From Comamonas sp. BIGb0152 (GTDB lineage Bacteria > Pseudomonadota > Gammaproteobacteria > Burkholderiales > Burkholderiaceae_C), in contig NZ_JANUDY010000003.1 in assembly GCF_024809975.1 (NCBI RefSeq), forward strand, positions 62,001 to 126,000: a stretch of DNA of 64,000 nucleotides, in the 5' to 3' direction. Below are positions 48,015-58,491 of this stretch, piece by piece. The position numbers and the translations under genes are program-made. Under the pieces are notes generated by a model, which was not told the origin of the DNA, made no database searches, and saw only the letters and a list, made by a program, of their open reading frames with translations. Position 1 is the stretch's first letter; each line of letters opens with the position of its first letter.

Positions 48015-51000
48015 TCAGCCCAGCCAGTGGCGGGCATTGCGCCAGACGCGCATCCAGGGGCTGAGGGCCGAGCGGTCACCGTCGGTCCAGCTCATCTGCA
48101 CGTTGCGGAACACGCGCTCGGGGTGCGGCATCATCGCGGTGAAGCGGCCATCGGCGGTGGTGACAGCGGTCAGGCCGCCGGCCGAGCCGTTGGGGTTGAA
48201 CGGGTACTGCTCGGTGGCCTGGCCGTGGTTGTCCACATAGCGCATGGCACCAATCACCGCATCGGCATTGCCACGGAAACGGAAGTTGGCATAGCCCTCA
48301 CCGTGTGCCACCGCAATCGGCAGGCGCGAGCCGGCCATGCCCTGCAGGAACAGGCTGGGCGACTCCAGCACCTCGACCATGGACAAACGCGCCTCGAAGC
48401 GGTTGCTCTGGTTTTGCGTGAAGCGTGGCCAGTCTTGCGCACCGGGGATGATGTCGGCCAGCTCGGCAAACATCTGGCAGCCATTGCAGACGCCCAGGCC
48501 AAACGTGTCCTTGCGGCTGAAAAAGGCCTGGAACTGCTCAGACAGCGGCTCGTTGAAGGTGATGGAACGGGCCCAGCCAATGCCGGCACCCAGGGTGTCG
48601 CCGTAGCTGAAGCCGCCGCAGGCGACGATGCCGGCAAAGTCACGCAGCTGGGCGCGGCCCGTCTGCAGGTCGGTCATGTGCACGTCCACCGCTTCAAAGC
48701 CAGCTTCGCCAAAGGCATAGGCCATTTCCACGTGCGAGTTCACGCCCTGCTCACGCAACACCGCCACGCGGGGCTTGGCTGCCACATTCACATACGGTGC
48801 AGTCAGCACTTCCTGAGGGTCAAAGCTCAGGTGCACATGCATGCCCGGGTCGGACGGCACACCCACCGAGGCGTGTTCGCTGTCGGCACAGGCGGGGTTG
48901 TCGCGCTGCTGGGCAATCTTCCAGCTCACGGCATCCCAAACCTGGTGCAGGTCGCTCAGGCTGGCGCCAAACACCTTCTTGGCATCGCGCCAGACTTGCA
49001 GCTCGCCCTTGCCCATGTCCATGCTGGACGAGGCCGGACGCGTCTTGCCGACGATGTGGCTGCAGGTGGACAGGCCATGCGCGCGCAGGGTCTGCAGCAC
49101 CTCGGCGCTGTCGCTGGTCTTGACCTGCAGCACGACGCCCAGCTCTTCGTTGAACAGCGCGCGCAAGGTCAGGTCCTCGCGGCGGCCCGATACCTGGCCG
49201 CTCCAGTTCTTGCCTTCGCCGCTGTCCATGCGGCTGTCGCTGATGCCGTCACCTTCGGTGATCAGCATGTCCACATTCAGTGCCACGCCGACATGGCCGG
49301 CAAAGGCCATTTCCGCCACGGTGGCCAGCAGGCCGCCATCGCCCTTGTCGTGGTAGGCCAGGATCTTGCCCTCGGCACGCAGTGCATTGACGGCATCGAC
49401 CAGCGCGATCAGGTCCTGGGCGTTGTCGAGGTCTGGCGTTTCATTGCCGCTTTGGCCCAGCACCTGGCCCAGGATGGAGCCGCCCATGCGCATCTTGCCC
49501 CGGGACAGATCAACCAGCACCAAGGTGGTGTCGGCCTCGTTGGCATCCAGCTGGGGGGTGAAGGTGCTGCGCACATCATCAATGGCGGCAAAGCCGGTGA
49601 TGACCAGGCTGACGGGCGAGGTGACCTTCTTGGTCTGGCCGCCCTCGCTCCACTGCGTGCGCATCGACAGGCTGTCCTTGCCCACGGGGATCGAGATGTT
49701 CAGCTGCGGGCACAGCTCCATGCCCACAGCCTTGACGGTGGCGTACAGGTCGGCGTCTTCACCGGGTTCGCCGCAGGCGGCCATCCAGTTGGCCGACATC
49801 TTGACCTTGGACAGCGCAATCGGCGCTGCCAGCATATTGGTGATGGCCTCGGCCACCGCCATGCGGCCGGAGGCCGGTGCGTTGATCGCTGCCAGCGGGG
49901 TGCGCTCACCCATGGCCATGGCCTCGCCCTTGAAGCCCTGGAAGTCAGCCAGGGTTACGGCCACGTCGGCCACCGGCACCTGCCAGGGGCCGACCATCTG
50001 GTCGCGGTGGGTGAGGCCGCCCACCGCGCGGTCACCAATGGTGATCAGGAAGCGCTTGGACGCCACGGTGGGGTGGGCCAGCACGTCGATCACGGCCTTT
50101 TCCAGCGGCACGCCGGTCAGGTCGATGGCGGGCAGGCTGCGCGCCACGGTCTGCACATCCTTGTGCATCTTGGGCGGCTTGCCCAGCAGCACCTCCATGG
50201 GCATATTGACCGGAAACTTCTGGTCTTCGGCAGTGGCGGCCGGGTCTTGCAGCACCAGCTGGCGCTCTTCGGTCGCCGTGCCGATGACGGCAAACGGGCA
50301 GCGCTCGCGCTCGCAGAACGCCGTGAACTGCGCCAGCGACTCTGGCGCAATCGCCATCACATAGCGCTCCTGGCTTTCGTTGGACCAGATTTCCTTGGGC
50401 GCCAGGCCCGACTCTTCCAAGTTGACCTTGCGCAGGTCAAAGCGTGCGCCACGGCCGGCGTCATTGGTCAGCTCGGGGAAGGCATTGGACAGGCCACCAG
50501 CGCCCACGTCGTGGATCGCCAAGATGGGGTTGGCCGCGCCTTGCTGCCAGCAGTGGTTGATGACTTCCTGCGCACGGCGCTCGATCTCGGGGTTACCGCG
50601 CTGGACCGAGTCAAAGTCCAGCTCGGCTGCATTGGTGCCGCTGGCCATGGAGCTGGCGGCGCCGCCGCCCATGCCGATGCGCATGCCCGGGCCACCCAGC
50701 TGGATCAGCAAGGTGCCGGCGGGGAACAGGATCTTCTGGGTTTGCTCGGCATCGATTACGCCCAGGCCGCCAGCGATCATGATGGGCTTGTGGTAGCCAC
50801 GGGTGATATCACCGACTTGCTGCTCGTACTCGCGGAAGTAACCGGTCAGGTTGGGGCGGCCGAATTCGTTGTTGAATGCGGCGCCGCCCAGCGGGCCTTC
50901 GATCATGATCTGCAGCGGGCTGGCGATGTGCTCGGGCTTGCCGACCTCGCTGCCCCAAAGCTTGGAGACGGTGAAACCGGTCAGGCCGGCCTTGGGCTTG

Positions 51001-52025
51001 GAGCCCCGGCCGGTGGCGCCTTCGTCGCGGATCTCACCGCCCGCGCCGGTGGAGGCACCGGGGAAGGGCGAGATGGCCGTGGGGTGGTTGTGCGTCTCCA
51101 CCTTCATCAGCACATGGCTGGTGGCCGCCTGCTTTTGGTAGCTGGGCGCCGTCACGGCATCGGCCTGGGTGTTGAACTGCGCCACAAAGCGCTCGACCTG
51201 GTGGCCTTCCATGATGGAGGCGTTGTCCGAGTACGCCACCACGGTGTGCTGGGGCGAGACGGCTTCGGTGTGGCGGATCATGCCAAACAGGCTCTTGTCC
51301 TGCTCCACGCCATCGATGCTGAACTTGGCGTTGAAGATTTTGTGGCGGCAGTGCTCAGAGTTCGCCTGGGCAAACATCATCAGCTCGACATCGCTGGGGT
51401 TGCGTGCCAGGCCCTTGAAGGCGTTTTCCAGGTACTCGATCTCGTCCTCGGCCAGGGCCAGGCCCCACTGCTTGTTGGCTTTTTCCAGCGCGCTGCGGCC
51501 ACCGCCCAGCACATCGACAAACTCCATCGGCTGGGCTTGCAGTGCGGAGAACAGCTGCTCGGCTTCAGCACGGGTGGCGAAGACCGATTCGGTCATGCGG
51601 TCGTGCAGCAGTGCGGCGATCTGCGCGGTCTGCTCGGCGCTCAGCTCGGGCTTGCCGCCCAGCAAGCCAGCCTTCAAGTCAATGCGGAACTCGGTCAGGC
51701 GCTCGACACGGAAGACATCCAGGCCGCAGTTGCGGGCAATGTCAGTGGCCTTGGAGGCCCAGGGCGAGATGGTGCCCATGCGCGGGGTGACGATAAAGGC
51801 CAGGCCGTCGCTGTCGCCTTCATAGGGATCGCCATAGGTCAGCAAGGCGGCAACGCGCTCTGCATTGGCGCCAGCCAGTGGCTGCTCAGTGGCCACCAGA
51901 TGCACAAAACGGGCAGCAATGCCCGTTATCTTTGGATGGATCGCCGTCAATGCGGTCTGCAGTTGTTGGGCGCGGAAGGAGCTGAGGGCGTTACCGCCTG
52001 GAAGCTGAGTCAGGTGCAGTGTCAC
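48015..52025 (-). CDS. purL: Phosphoribosylformylglycinamidine synthase
   Basis: A 1336-residue large-type PurL (E. coli 1295): N-terminal PurS-like part, two AIR-synthase-like halves ([68 protein letters not shown]) and a C-terminal glutaminase domain with Cys1180 in [10 protein letters not shown] and His1301/Glu1303 in MMPHPERVF. It makes FGAM from FGAR, glutamine and ATP in purine synthesis. I chose GTG 52025, which opens the conserved [17 protein letters not shown]; no ATG is better placed. Divergent from map across 182 bases. Confidence 0.97.
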   Translation of the reverse strand: MTLHLTQLPGGNALSSFRAQQLQTALTAIHPKITGIAARFVHLVATEQPLAGANAERVAALLTYGDPYEGDSDGLAFIVTPRMGTISPWASKATDIARNCGLDVFRVERLTEFRIDLKAGLLGGKPELSAEQTAQIAALLHDRMTESVFATRAEAEQLFSALQAQPMEFVDVLGGGRSALEKANKQWGLALAEDEIEYLENAFKGLARNPSDVELMMFAQANSEHCRHKIFNAKFSIDGVEQDKSLFGMIRHTEAVSPQHTVVAYSDNASIMEGHQVERFVAQFNTQADAVTAPSYQKQAATSHVLMKVETHNHPTAISPFPGASTGAGGEIRDEGATGRGSKPKAGLTGFTVSKLWGSEVGKPEHIASPLQIMIEGPLGGAAFNNEFGRPNLTGYFREYEQQVGDITRGYHKPIMIAGGLGVIDAEQTQKILFPAGTLLIQLGGPGMRIGMGGGAASSMASGTNAAELDFDSVQRGNPEIERRAQEVINHCWQQGAANPILAIHDVGAGGLSNAFPELTNDAGRGARFDLRKVNLEESGLAPKEIWSNESQERYVMAIAPESLAQFTAFCERERCPFAVIGTATEERQLVLQDPAATAEDQKFPVNMPMEVLLGKPPKMHKDVQTVARSLPAIDLTGVPLEKAVIDVLAHPTVASKRFLITIGDRAVGGLTHRDQMVGPWQVPVADVAVTLADFQGFKGEAMAMGERTPLAAINAPASGRMAVAEAITNMLAAPIALSKVKMSANWMAACGEPGEDADLYATVKAVGMELCPQLNISIPVGKDSLSMRTQWSEGGQTKKVTSPVSLVITGFAAIDDVRSTFTPQLDANEADTTLVLVDLSRGKMRMGGSILGQVLGQSGNETPDLDNAQDLIALVDAVNALRAEGKILAYHDKGDGGLLATVAEMAFAGHVGVALNVDMLITEGDGISDSRMDSGEGKNWSGQVSGRREDLTLRALFNEELGVVLQVKTSDSAEVLQTLRAHGLSTCSHIVGKTRPASSSMDMGKGELQVWRDAKKVFGASLSDLHQVWDAVSWKIAQQRDNPACADSEHASVGVPSDPGMHVHLSFDPQEVLTAPYVNVAAKPRVAVLREQGVNSHVEMAYAFGEAGFEAVDVHMTDLQTGRAQLRDFAGIVACGGFSYGDTLGAGIGWARSITFNEPLSEQFQAFFSRKDTFGLGVCNGCQMFAELADIIPGAQDWPRFTQNQSNRFEARLSMVEVLESPSLFLQGMAGSRLPIAVAHGEGYANFRFRGNADAVIGAMRYVDNHGQATEQYPFNPNGSAGGLTAVTTADGRFTAMMPHPERVFRNVQMSWTDGDRSALSPWMRVWRNARHWLG

Positions 52026-52140
52026 GTGGCAGCCTATGTGGACTAGGAGGATGGGAAGAAAGCACGCATGCGCCTTGCACACTGTTACGGGCAGGCCGTG
52101 GCAGCACAATGACAAGGGCGGGATAACCCGGGATTCTACT

Positions 52141-52157
52141 GTGCCCTGCTAGGGCAC
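52141..52157. promoter_or_regulatory. Perfect palindrome between purL and map
   Basis: GTGCCCT and AGGGCAC flank GCT exactly. It lies 116 bases upstream of purL and 51 bases before map. It could be an operator for either gene or a hairpin in the purL leader; it does not resemble the PurR box I know. Confidence 0.3.
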
Positions 52158-52207
52158 GTAGCCGCATGGACAACAGGCCAATGGCGGCGGTGGGATAATC
52201 ATGGGCT

Positions 52208-53023
52208 ATGACCATCAAAATCAATAGCGATGAAGATATTGCGCAGATGCGCATTGCAGGGCGCCTGGCCTCAGAGGTTTTGGACTACATCACCCCCCAC
52301 ATTCAGCCGGGCATGACGACCAAGCAGATCGATCTGCTGTGCGCCGAGGCCATGGAGAAGCAAGGCACCAAATCGGCCTGCCTGGGCTACCAGCCGCCGG
52401 GCATGACGCCCTACCCGGCCTATGTCTGTACCTCGGTGAACCACGTGGTCTGCCACGGCATCCCCAATGACAAGCCGCTCAAGAAGGGCGACGTCGTCAA
52501 TGTGGACGTGACCATCATCACGCCCGAAGGCTATTTCGGCGACAACAGCCGCATGTTCGTCATCGGCGAAGGCACCATTGCCGGCAAGCGCCTGTGCCAG
52601 CTGACCTTTGAAGCCATGTGGCATGGCATCGTGCAGGTCAAGAATGGCGCCCACCTGGGCGACATAGGCCATGCGATCCAGAAGTTTGCCGAAGGCCAGG
52701 GCCTGTCGGTCGTGCGCGAGTACTGTGGCCACGGCATCGGCAAGGTGTTCCACGACGAGCCCCAGGTGCTGCACTATGGCCGCCCGGGCACCGGTGTCGA
52801 GCTCAAGACCGGCATGATCTTCACGATCGAGCCCATGCTCAACTTGGGCAAGAAGGACATCAAGGACCTGGGCAGCGACGGCTGGACCGTCATCACCAAG
52901 GACCACAGCCTCTCGGCCCAATGGGAAGTCGAAGTGCTGGTGACCGATACCGGCTACGAAGTGCTGACCTGGTCAGACGGCTCACCTACCCCACCGAGCT
53001 TTGTAACCACCATCAAGTGCTGA
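52208..53023 (+). CDS. map: Type I methionine aminopeptidase
   Basis: A 271-residue MetAP with the metal ligands in the usual motifs: VNVDVTIITPEGYFGDNSRM (two Asp), YCGHGIGKVFHDEP (His), FTIEPML (Glu) and QWEVEVLVTD (Glu). It removes the initiator Met in the cytoplasm and works with peptide deformylase, encoded 3.6 kb downstream on the other strand. It is monocistronic: a terminator follows 58 bases after its stop. The Shine-Dalgarno is weak. Confidence 0.96.
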   Translation: MTIKINSDEDIAQMRIAGRLASEVLDYITPHIQPGMTTKQIDLLCAEAMEKQGTKSACLGYQPPGMTPYPAYVCTSVNHVVCHGIPNDKPLKKGDVVNVDVTIITPEGYFGDNSRMFVIGEGTIAGKRLCQLTFEAMWHGIVQVKNGAHLGDIGHAIQKFAEGQGLSVVREYCGHGIGKVFHDEPQVLHYGRPGTGVELKTGMIFTIEPMLNLGKKDIKDLGSDGWTVITKDHSLSAQWEVEVLVTDTGYEVLTWSDGSPTPPSFVTTIKC

Positions 53024-53080
53024 TGCAGCACTGAGACAGAACTGAGATTGCGCCGAGCCCGCCTCTGGCACAGTCCCCCG

Positions 53081-53119
53081 AAAGGCGGCATTGCGACAAG
53101 CATGCCGCCTTTGTCTTTT
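53081..53119 (+). terminator. Terminator after map
   Basis: AAAGGCGGCA at 53081-53090 pairs perfectly with TGCCGCCTTT at 53103-53112; a T-rich tail (TTTGTCTTTT) follows. Confidence 0.85.
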
Positions 53120-53235
53120 CTGGCGCCACCATCCCCGACACGCCCCCATTTGGTGCGTAGTGGCATGGAATGTGCTTATCCGCATCTGCTGTTGATTGCT
53201 ATGGCACACTGCCAGCGACAGCAAAGATGGGCACC

Positions 53236-55854
53236 ATGAACGATCCTCGCATTCCGCAGCTGCGCGAGCAGTACCAGGCGCAACGCAGCGCCTTGTTTGA
53301 CGACATCATGGCCGGGGGCAGCAGCACCCGGGGCATACAGACCCAGCTGCGCAAGCTCTCGCAACTGGCCGATGGCCTGCTGCGCGATCTCTGGCAACTG
53401 GCAGGTTTGCCCGGTCGCCTGAACCTGATTGGCGTGGGCGGCTTTGGCCGGGGCAAGCTTTTTCCCTATTCCGATATTGATGTGCTGCTGCTGCTGCCCG
53501 AGGGCAGCGACCCGGAGCAGGACAGCGAACTGCGCGGCGCCATCGAGCAGTTCATCGGCTCGTGCTGGGATGCGGGGCTGGAGATCGGCTCCAGCGTGCG
53601 CACCATCAGCCAGTGCATCAGCGAGGCGCAGGCCGATGTCACCGTGCAGACCGCCTTGCTGGAGTCGCGCCGCATCACGGGCTCTCCGCGCCTGTACCGG
53701 CTCTTTCAGGCGGCGCTGGCCCAGTCCATCAAGCCCGAGGCCTTTGTGGTGGCCAAGGTGCTGGAAATGCAGCAGCGCCATAACAAGTACGAAAACACCG
53801 TCTACGCGCTGGAGCCCAATTGCAAGGAATCGCCAGGGGGATTGCGCGACTTGCAGCTGATCTTGTGGCTGGGCCGCGCCACGGGCCTGGGCAGCCGCTG
53901 GAAGGAGCTGGCCGACAAGGGGCTGGCCACCGTCTACGAGGTGCGCAACCTGCAACGCAATGAAGACCTGATCTGTCTGATACGCGCCCGCCTGCACATT
54001 GTGGCCAGGCGCCGCGAGGACCGGCTGGTCTTCGACCTGCAAACGCCGGTGGCCGAGTCCTTTGGCTTCAAGACCGTGACCCCAGCCGGCCAGCGCTTTC
54101 CCAAGCGCGCCAGCGAGGAGCTGATGAAGCGCTACTACTGGGCGGCCAAGGCCGTGGCGCAGCTCACCCAGATCCTGATGCTCAACATGGACGAGCGCCT
54201 GCACCCGGGCAGCCATGCACTGCACCGCATTGACGACGAGTTCTACGAGAAAGCCGGCCTCATCGAGGTGGCCGATGACGAGGTCTACCAGCGCAATCCC
54301 CATGCCATCTTGCGCACCTTCCTGCTCTACGAGACCGAGCCCGGCCTCAAGGACCTGTCTGCCCGCACCTTCCGTGCGCTCTACCATGCGCGCCGGCTGA
54401 TGGATGCCCAGTTCCGCCGCGACCCGGTCAACCGCGCCACCTTCATGCAGATCCTGCAGCAGCCCCATGGCATCACCCATGCGATGCGGCTGCTCAACCA
54501 GACCTCGGTGCTGGGCCGCTACCTGTGGCCGTTCCGCCGCATCGTGGGCCAGATGCAGCATGACCTGTTCCACGTCTACACGGTGGACCAGCACATCTTG
54601 ATGGTGCTGCGCAATGTGCGGCGCTTTTTCATGGCCGAGCATGCCCATGAGTACCCCTATTGCTCCCAGCTGGCCGCTGGCTGGGACAAGCCCTGGATTC
54701 TGTATCTGGCCGCCCTCTTCCACGATATCGGCAAGGGCCGGGGTGGTGACCATTCAGAGATCGGCGCGCTCGAAGTCAAGCGCTTTTGCCGCGACCACCA
54801 GATTGACAAGCAAGACTGCCAACTGGTGGCGTTTCTGGTGCGCGAACACCTGACCATGAGCCAGGTGGCACAAAAGCAGGATACGTCCGACCCCGAGGTG
54901 ATCACCGCCTTTGCCCAGCGCATGGGCAACGAGCGCCGGCTCACCGCCCTTTACCTGCTGACGGTGGCCGATATCCGCGGCACCAGCCCCAAGGTCTGGA
55001 ACGCCTGGAAAGGCAAGCTGCTCGAAGACCTGTACCGCTCCACCTTGCGCGTGCTGGGCGGGCGGGCACCGGATGTGGCCGCCCAGGTGGAGATCCGCAA
55101 GCGCGAGGCACTGGTGCTGCTGGCCCTGTCAGCCCAGCCCCATGAATCACAGAAAGCACTGTGGGACACCTTGGGCCTGGACTACTTTCTGCGCCACGAC
55201 GCGGCCGATATCGCCTGGCACACCCGCCACCTCTCGCGCGTGGTCGGCAGCCAGGCCATTGTGGTGCGGGCGCGCCAGTCGCTGGCGGGTGAAGGCCTGC
55301 AGGTGATGGTCTATGCGCCGGACCAGCCCGACCTGTTTGCCCGCATCTGCAGCTACTTCGACCAGGCGGGTTTCTCGATTCTGGATGCACGCGTGCACAC
55401 GGCCCTCAACCGCTGCGCGCTGGACACCTTCCAGGTGGTGGCCACCGACGCACCGCAAAGCTACCGCGAGCTGATCAATCTGGTGGAGAGCGGACTCAGC
55501 AAGGTGCTGACGGCTGCGCTGCCGCTGCCCGAGCCCGCGCAGCGCCGCGTCTCGCGCCGGGTCAAGAGCTTTCCGGTGGCACCCCGCGTGCTGCTGCGGC
55601 CCGATGACAAAGGCCAGCGCTGGCTGCTGTCCATCTCGGCAGCCGACCGCGCCGGGCTGCTGTACACGGTGGCCCGCATTCTGGCGCGCCACCAGCTGAG
55701 CGTGGAGCTGGCCAAGATCAGCACCTTGGGCGAGCGGGTGGAAGACAGCTTTTTGCTACAAGGCCCGGAGCTGCAGAACAATGTGAGCCAGATCGCCATC
55801 GAGACCGAGCTGCTCTGGGCGCTGGCAGCGACGGGCAGCGGCTCAGCCGGTTAA
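53236..55854 (+). CDS. glnD: [Protein-PII] uridylyltransferase/uridylyl-removing enzyme
   Basis: An 872-residue GlnD. Nucleotidyltransferase domain with GGFGRGKLFPYSDIDVL at 68-84, then the GlnD-specific helical region (GGLRDLQLILWL), an HD hydrolase domain with His496-Asp497 in FHDIGKGRGGDHSEIGA, and two ACT domains (from about 688 and 794) that bind glutamine. It adds UMP to PII under nitrogen limitation and removes it when glutamine is high. ATG 53236 is chosen; ATG 53227 is three codons upstream. The gene ends inside a hairpin shared with def. Confidence 0.96.
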   Translation: MNDPRIPQLREQYQAQRSALFDDIMAGGSSTRGIQTQLRKLSQLADGLLRDLWQLAGLPGRLNLIGVGGFGRGKLFPYSDIDVLLLLPEGSDPEQDSELRGAIEQFIGSCWDAGLEIGSSVRTISQCISEAQADVTVQTALLESRRITGSPRLYRLFQAALAQSIKPEAFVVAKVLEMQQRHNKYENTVYALEPNCKESPGGLRDLQLILWLGRATGLGSRWKELADKGLATVYEVRNLQRNEDLICLIRARLHIVARRREDRLVFDLQTPVAESFGFKTVTPAGQRFPKRASEELMKRYYWAAKAVAQLTQILMLNMDERLHPGSHALHRIDDEFYEKAGLIEVADDEVYQRNPHAILRTFLLYETEPGLKDLSARTFRALYHARRLMDAQFRRDPVNRATFMQILQQPHGITHAMRLLNQTSVLGRYLWPFRRIVGQMQHDLFHVYTVDQHILMVLRNVRRFFMAEHAHEYPYCSQLAAGWDKPWILYLAALFHDIGKGRGGDHSEIGALEVKRFCRDHQIDKQDCQLVAFLVREHLTMSQVAQKQDTSDPEVITAFAQRMGNERRLTALYLLTVADIRGTSPKVWNAWKGKLLEDLYRSTLRVLGGRAPDVAAQVEIRKREALVLLALSAQPHESQKALWDTLGLDYFLRHDAADIAWHTRHLSRVVGSQAIVVRARQSLAGEGLQVMVYAPDQPDLFARICSYFDQAGFSILDARVHTALNRCALDTFQVVATDAPQSYRELINLVESGLSKVLTAALPLPEPAQRRVSRRVKSFPVAPRVLLRPDDKGQRWLLSISAADRAGLLYTVARILARHQLSVELAKISTLGERVEDSFLLQGPELQNNVSQIAIETELLWALAATGSGSAG

Positions 55855-55869
55855 CGCCGGCTAAGCCGC
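55838..55869. terminator. Hairpin over the glnD stop, between convergent glnD and def
   Basis: GCGGCTCAGCCGG at 55838-55850 pairs at twelve of thirteen positions with CCGGCTAAGCCGC at 55857-55869; the glnD stop TAA is in the loop. There is no T-run, so termination is uncertain on either strand. Confidence 0.45.
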
Positions 55870-55871
55870 GT

Positions 55872-56411
55872 TCAGTCGTCTTCTGCGGCGCTGATACCGG
55901 GAAACAAAATCTCGGTAAAGCCGAACTGGCTGAAATCGCGCACCCGCATCGGGTAGAGCTTGCCCCAGAGGTGATCGCATTCGTGCTGCACCACCCGGGC
56001 ATGGAAGCCCTCGGCCACGCGGTCGATCAGGTCGCCATACTGGTCAAAACCGGTGTAGCGGATCTTGCGCCAGCGCGGCACGATGCCGCGCAGGCCGGGC
56101 ACCGACAGACAACCTTCCCAGTCATCTTCCTCCTCGTCCGACAAGGGGGTGATCACTGGGTTGATGAGCACCGTAGGCGGCACCAGGGGGCGGTCGGGGT
56201 AGCGGGGATTGCGCTCCGGCGAGCCAAAGAACACCACCTGCAGATCGACACCGATCTGCGGCGCTGCCAGGCCCGCGCCATTGGCATCGCGCATGGTGTC
56301 GAGCAGGTCCTGCACCAGCTGGTGCAAGGCCTCGGTGTCGAATTCGGTCACAGGCTGGGCCGTGCGCAGCAAACGGGCATCGCCCATTTTCAAGATTGGA
56401 TAAATCGCCAT
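55872..56411 (-). CDS. def: Peptide deformylase
   Basis: A 179-residue PDF with the three class motifs: [18 protein letters not shown] (metal Cys) and QHECDHLWG (metal His pair with catalytic Glu). It removes the formyl group from nascent proteins. ATG 56411 gives the standard N-terminus [14 protein letters not shown]; an in-frame extension to 56606 is unlike PDF. It is convergent with glnD, and its end is 17 bases from the glnD stop. Confidence 0.96.
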   Translation of the reverse strand: MAIYPILKMGDARLLRTAQPVTEFDTEALHQLVQDLLDTMRDANGAGLAAPQIGVDLQVVFFGSPERNPRYPDRPLVPPTVLINPVITPLSDEEEDDWEGCLSVPGLRGIVPRWRKIRYTGFDQYGDLIDRVAEGFHARVVQHECDHLWGKLYPMRVRDFSQFGFTEILFPGISAAEDD

Positions 56412-56570
56412 GCCGGCATGGTAGCGCAGCGGCCATGACCACGGCCGCTGGCGCAGCGCTGGCCACGCCTGCTTGGCGCCTATTGCCACCCGGCCATGCA
56501 CCCAGCCGAACAAGCCGCCCTTGCCCAGCATCAAGACACTGTTATGCCCTGCGATGCACAATGCTGCACC

Positions 56571-57014
56571 ATGAACGAGCCCGGAGCCTCTTCCCCAGCG
56601 TTGCAAGAAGCAGCCACGCCGGCCTACTGCCCCATCCGCAGTCCGGTGTTGCGCTGGCTGCTGCTGCTGGCGGCGGTGGCTTGCCTGGGCATGGGCATCG
56701 TCGGCATTTTTGTGCCGGGGCTGCCAACTACCGTGTTCATCCTGATGGCGGGCGCCTGCGCCGCGCGCAGCTCAGCGCGCCTGCATGCCTGGTTGTGGCA
56801 ACACCGATTGTTTGGCGGCATGCTGCGCAACTGGGCAGCCGGGGGCTTTGTCAGCCGCCGGGCCAAGTGGAGCGCCAGCATCACCATGGCCTTGTGCGCT
56901 GCCATCATGCTGCTGGTGCCCGCGCCCAGCTGGGCCAAAGTGCTGTCCATCGGCTGCATGGCCGCTGTGCTGGCTTGGCTGTGGTGCCGGCCCGAGCCAC
57001 AGGTGCCCCACTGA
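56571..57014 (+). CDS. DUF454 (YbaN) family inner membrane protein
   Basis: A 147-residue protein with the DUF454 pattern: [37 protein letters not shown], then a conserved H-LFGG-L-NW segment and two closing helices. Four helices in total. ATG 56571 was preferred over ATG 56544, which adds a Cys-rich tail unlike the family. YbaN function is unknown. It is followed by the tRNA-Asn array. Confidence 0.83.
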   Translation: MNEPGASSPALQEAATPAYCPIRSPVLRWLLLLAAVACLGMGIVGIFVPGLPTTVFILMAGACAARSSARLHAWLWQHRLFGGMLRNWAAGGFVSRRAKWSASITMALCAAIMLLVPAPSWAKVLSIGCMAAVLAWLWCRPEPQVPH

Positions 57015-57065
57015 GCGCCTGCGTGCTGCCAGGCAGCGCGATGCGGCAAAAAATGGCCTCGACGC

Positions 57066-57094
57066 TTTTTCAGGCCAAAAAAACGTTCTATAAT
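57066..57094 (+). promoter_or_regulatory. Promoter of the tRNA-Asn array
   Basis: A perfect -10 TATAAT lies at 57089-57094, twelve bases before the first tRNA. Seventeen bases upstream there is only a weak T-rich -35 (TTTTTC at 57066-57071). Confidence 0.65.
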
Positions 57095-57105
57095 CGCAGT
57101 CTTGT

Positions 57106-57181
57106 TCCTCAATAGCTCAGTTGGTAGAGCGCCGGACTGTTAATCCGTAGGTCCCTGGTTCGAGCCCAGGTTGAGGAGCCA
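57106..57181 (+). tRNA. tRNA-Asn (GTT), copy 1
   Basis: A 76-base cloverleaf with encoded CCA: acceptor TCCTCAA/TTGAGGA, D-arm GCTC/GAGC, anticodon GTT at 57139-57141 with stem CCGGA/TCCGT-type pairing, and T-arm CCTGG-TTCGAGC-CCAGG. Confidence 0.97.
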
Positions 57182-57227
57182 AAGAATTTTTTGGCTTTGC
57201 AATCGAACAAAGCCTGTTTACCGATAT

Positions 57228-57303
57228 TCCTCAATAGCTCAGTTGGTAGAGCGCCGGACTGTTAATCCGTAGGTCCCTGGTTCGAGCCCAGGTTGAGGAG
57301 CCA
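57228..57303 (+). tRNA. tRNA-Asn (GTT), copy 2
   Basis: Identical in sequence to copy 1, 46 bases downstream of it, with encoded CCA. Confidence 0.97.
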
Positions 57304-57351
57304 TCACTTCTATCTGCCCTGCAATCGTTCAGGGCATTACCAAAAATTTGT

Positions 57352-57427
57352 TCCTCAATAGCTCAGTTGGTAGAGCGCCGGACTGTTAATCCGTAGGTCC
57401 CTGGTTCGAGCCCAGGTTGAGGAGCCA
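57352..57427 (+). tRNA. tRNA-Asn (GTT), copy 3
   Basis: Identical to copies 1 and 2, 48 bases after copy 2. The spacer before it differs from the other two spacers and has a small hairpin (TGCCCTGCAATCGTTCAGGGCA). Confidence 0.97.
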
Positions 57428-57471
57428 AAGCATTTTGGCTTTGCAATCGTACAAAGCCTGTTCACCGATAT

Positions 57472-57547
57472 TCCTCAATAGCTCAGTTGGTAGAGCGCCG
57501 GACTGTTAATCCGTAGGTCCCTGGTTCGAGCCCAGGTTGAGGAGCCA
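57472..57547 (+). tRNA. tRNA-Asn (GTT), copy 4
   Basis: Identical to the other copies, 44 bases after copy 3 and directly before a strong terminator. Confidence 0.97.
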
Positions 57548-57551
57548 TTCG

Positions 57552-57582
57552 AAAAGCCTGCATCCTGTATGCAGGCTTTTTT
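57552..57582 (+). terminator. Terminator of the tRNA-Asn array
   Basis: AAAAGCCTGCAT at 57552-57563 pairs with ATGCAGGCTTTT at 57569-57580 around CCTGT, with six T followed by a second T-run. Confidence 0.93.
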
Positions 57583-57705
57583 GTTTTTGCGGCCTGCCCC
57601 CTGGGCACTGCCTGCCAGGCCACAGAACTGCAGTATTTGTCACCCCTGCGCATCACCGGGTGGCAATCGCCCGCCATTTGGCCGCTACCATGGCAGCTAG
57701 ACACC

Positions 57706-58491
57706 ATGAGCGCCGACCACCACACTCCCCCACTTGCCTGGCTGCAAGCCGATGACGCCTTCCCAGCCGTAGAGCAGGCCTGGGGGCCTGAGACCATCCA
57801 CCCCGGCTTGCTGGCCGCAGGCGGCTTGCTCGACAGCGCCCACCTGCAGCAAGCCTACCGCCAGGGCATCTTCCCCTGGTTCAGCGAGGGCTCGCCGATT
57901 CTGTGGTGGTCCACCGATCCGCGCATGGTGCTGCAGCCCACACAGTTCAGGCTGCACCGCTCGCTCAAGCAGGCGATCCGCAAGTTTGACCAGCAACCCG
58001 ATTGCGAGCTGCGCATCGACAGCGACTTTGCCGCCGTGATTGCCGCCTGCAGCCAGCAGCCACGCGAGGGGCAGGACGGCACCTGGATCGTGGACGACAT
58101 CCAGGCCGCCTACACCCAGTTGCACCATGATGGCTTTGCCCACAGTGTGGAGCTGTGGCAAGGCGGCCGCCTGGTCGCCGGGCTGTACTGTGTGGCCATC
58201 GGCCGCGCGGTGTTTGGCGAATCCATGTTCACCACCATCCCCAATGGCTCCAAGATCGCACTGGCGGCACTGGTGCAGATCTGCAAACGCGAGCAGGTGC
58301 CGATGATCGACTGCCAGCAAAACACCGGGCACCTGGCCTTCATGGGCGCAGCAGAAATACCCCGCCAGCAGTTTGTGGCCAGCGTGCAGGCACAAATAGC
58401 GCTGCCGCCCATGCGCTGGGAGTTTGCATCTGGCGATTGGACTGACATAATCCCACTATCTGAAATGACATTTCCGCATCCGGATGAGTAG
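57706..58491 (+). CDS. aat: Leucyl/phenylalanyl-tRNA-protein transferase
   Basis: A 261-residue Aat with the standard blocks [72 protein letters not shown] and [14 protein letters not shown]. It adds Leu or Phe from tRNA to N-terminal Lys/Arg, marking proteins for ClpAP. ATG 57706 matches the family start. It overlaps bpt by eight bases. Confidence 0.96.
   Translation: MSADHHTPPLAWLQADDAFPAVEQAWGPETIHPGLLAAGGLLDSAHLQQAYRQGIFPWFSEGSPILWWSTDPRMVLQPTQFRLHRSLKQAIRKFDQQPDCELRIDSDFAAVIAACSQQPREGQDGTWIVDDIQAAYTQLHHDGFAHSVELWQGGRLVAGLYCVAIGRAVFGESMFTTIPNGSKIALAALVQICKREQVPMIDCQQNTGHLAFMGAAEIPRQQFVASVQAQIALPPMRWEFASGDWTDIIPLSEMTFPHPDE

Larger units (their letters stand above)
57106..57547 (+). repeat. 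Tandem duplication of a two-tRNA unit
   Basis: The spacers between copies 1-2 (57182-57227) and 3-4 (57428-57471) are nearly the same (both contain TTTGGCTTTGCAATCG, ACAAAGCCTGTT and ACCGATAT), whereas the spacer between copies 2 and 3 is different. This indicates that a unit of about 246 bases holding two tRNA genes was duplicated. Confidence 0.85.

Noticed and set aside
48027..52046. Open plus-strand frame of about 1339 codons opposite purL
   Set aside because: It is the antisense shadow of a high-GC gene. The protein is His/Gly/Ala/Leu-rich with no domain, whereas the minus strand is an unmistakable PurL.
53170..53235. Extended glnD N-terminus from 53170
   Set aside because: The added residues (Cys-rich, from the intergenic region) are unlike GlnD, and the family begins near 53236.
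57106..57547. Regularly spaced identical repeats, considered as a CRISPR array
   Set aside because: The repeats fold as tRNA-Asn cloverleafs with CCA, and two of the spacers are the same; no cas genes are near.
57483..57797. Minus-strand frame over the last tRNA-Asn gene, ending with PQPGLEPGTYGLTVRR
   Set aside because: This is the well-known spurious protein produced by translating tRNA genes backwards; the region encodes tRNA and the aat promoter.
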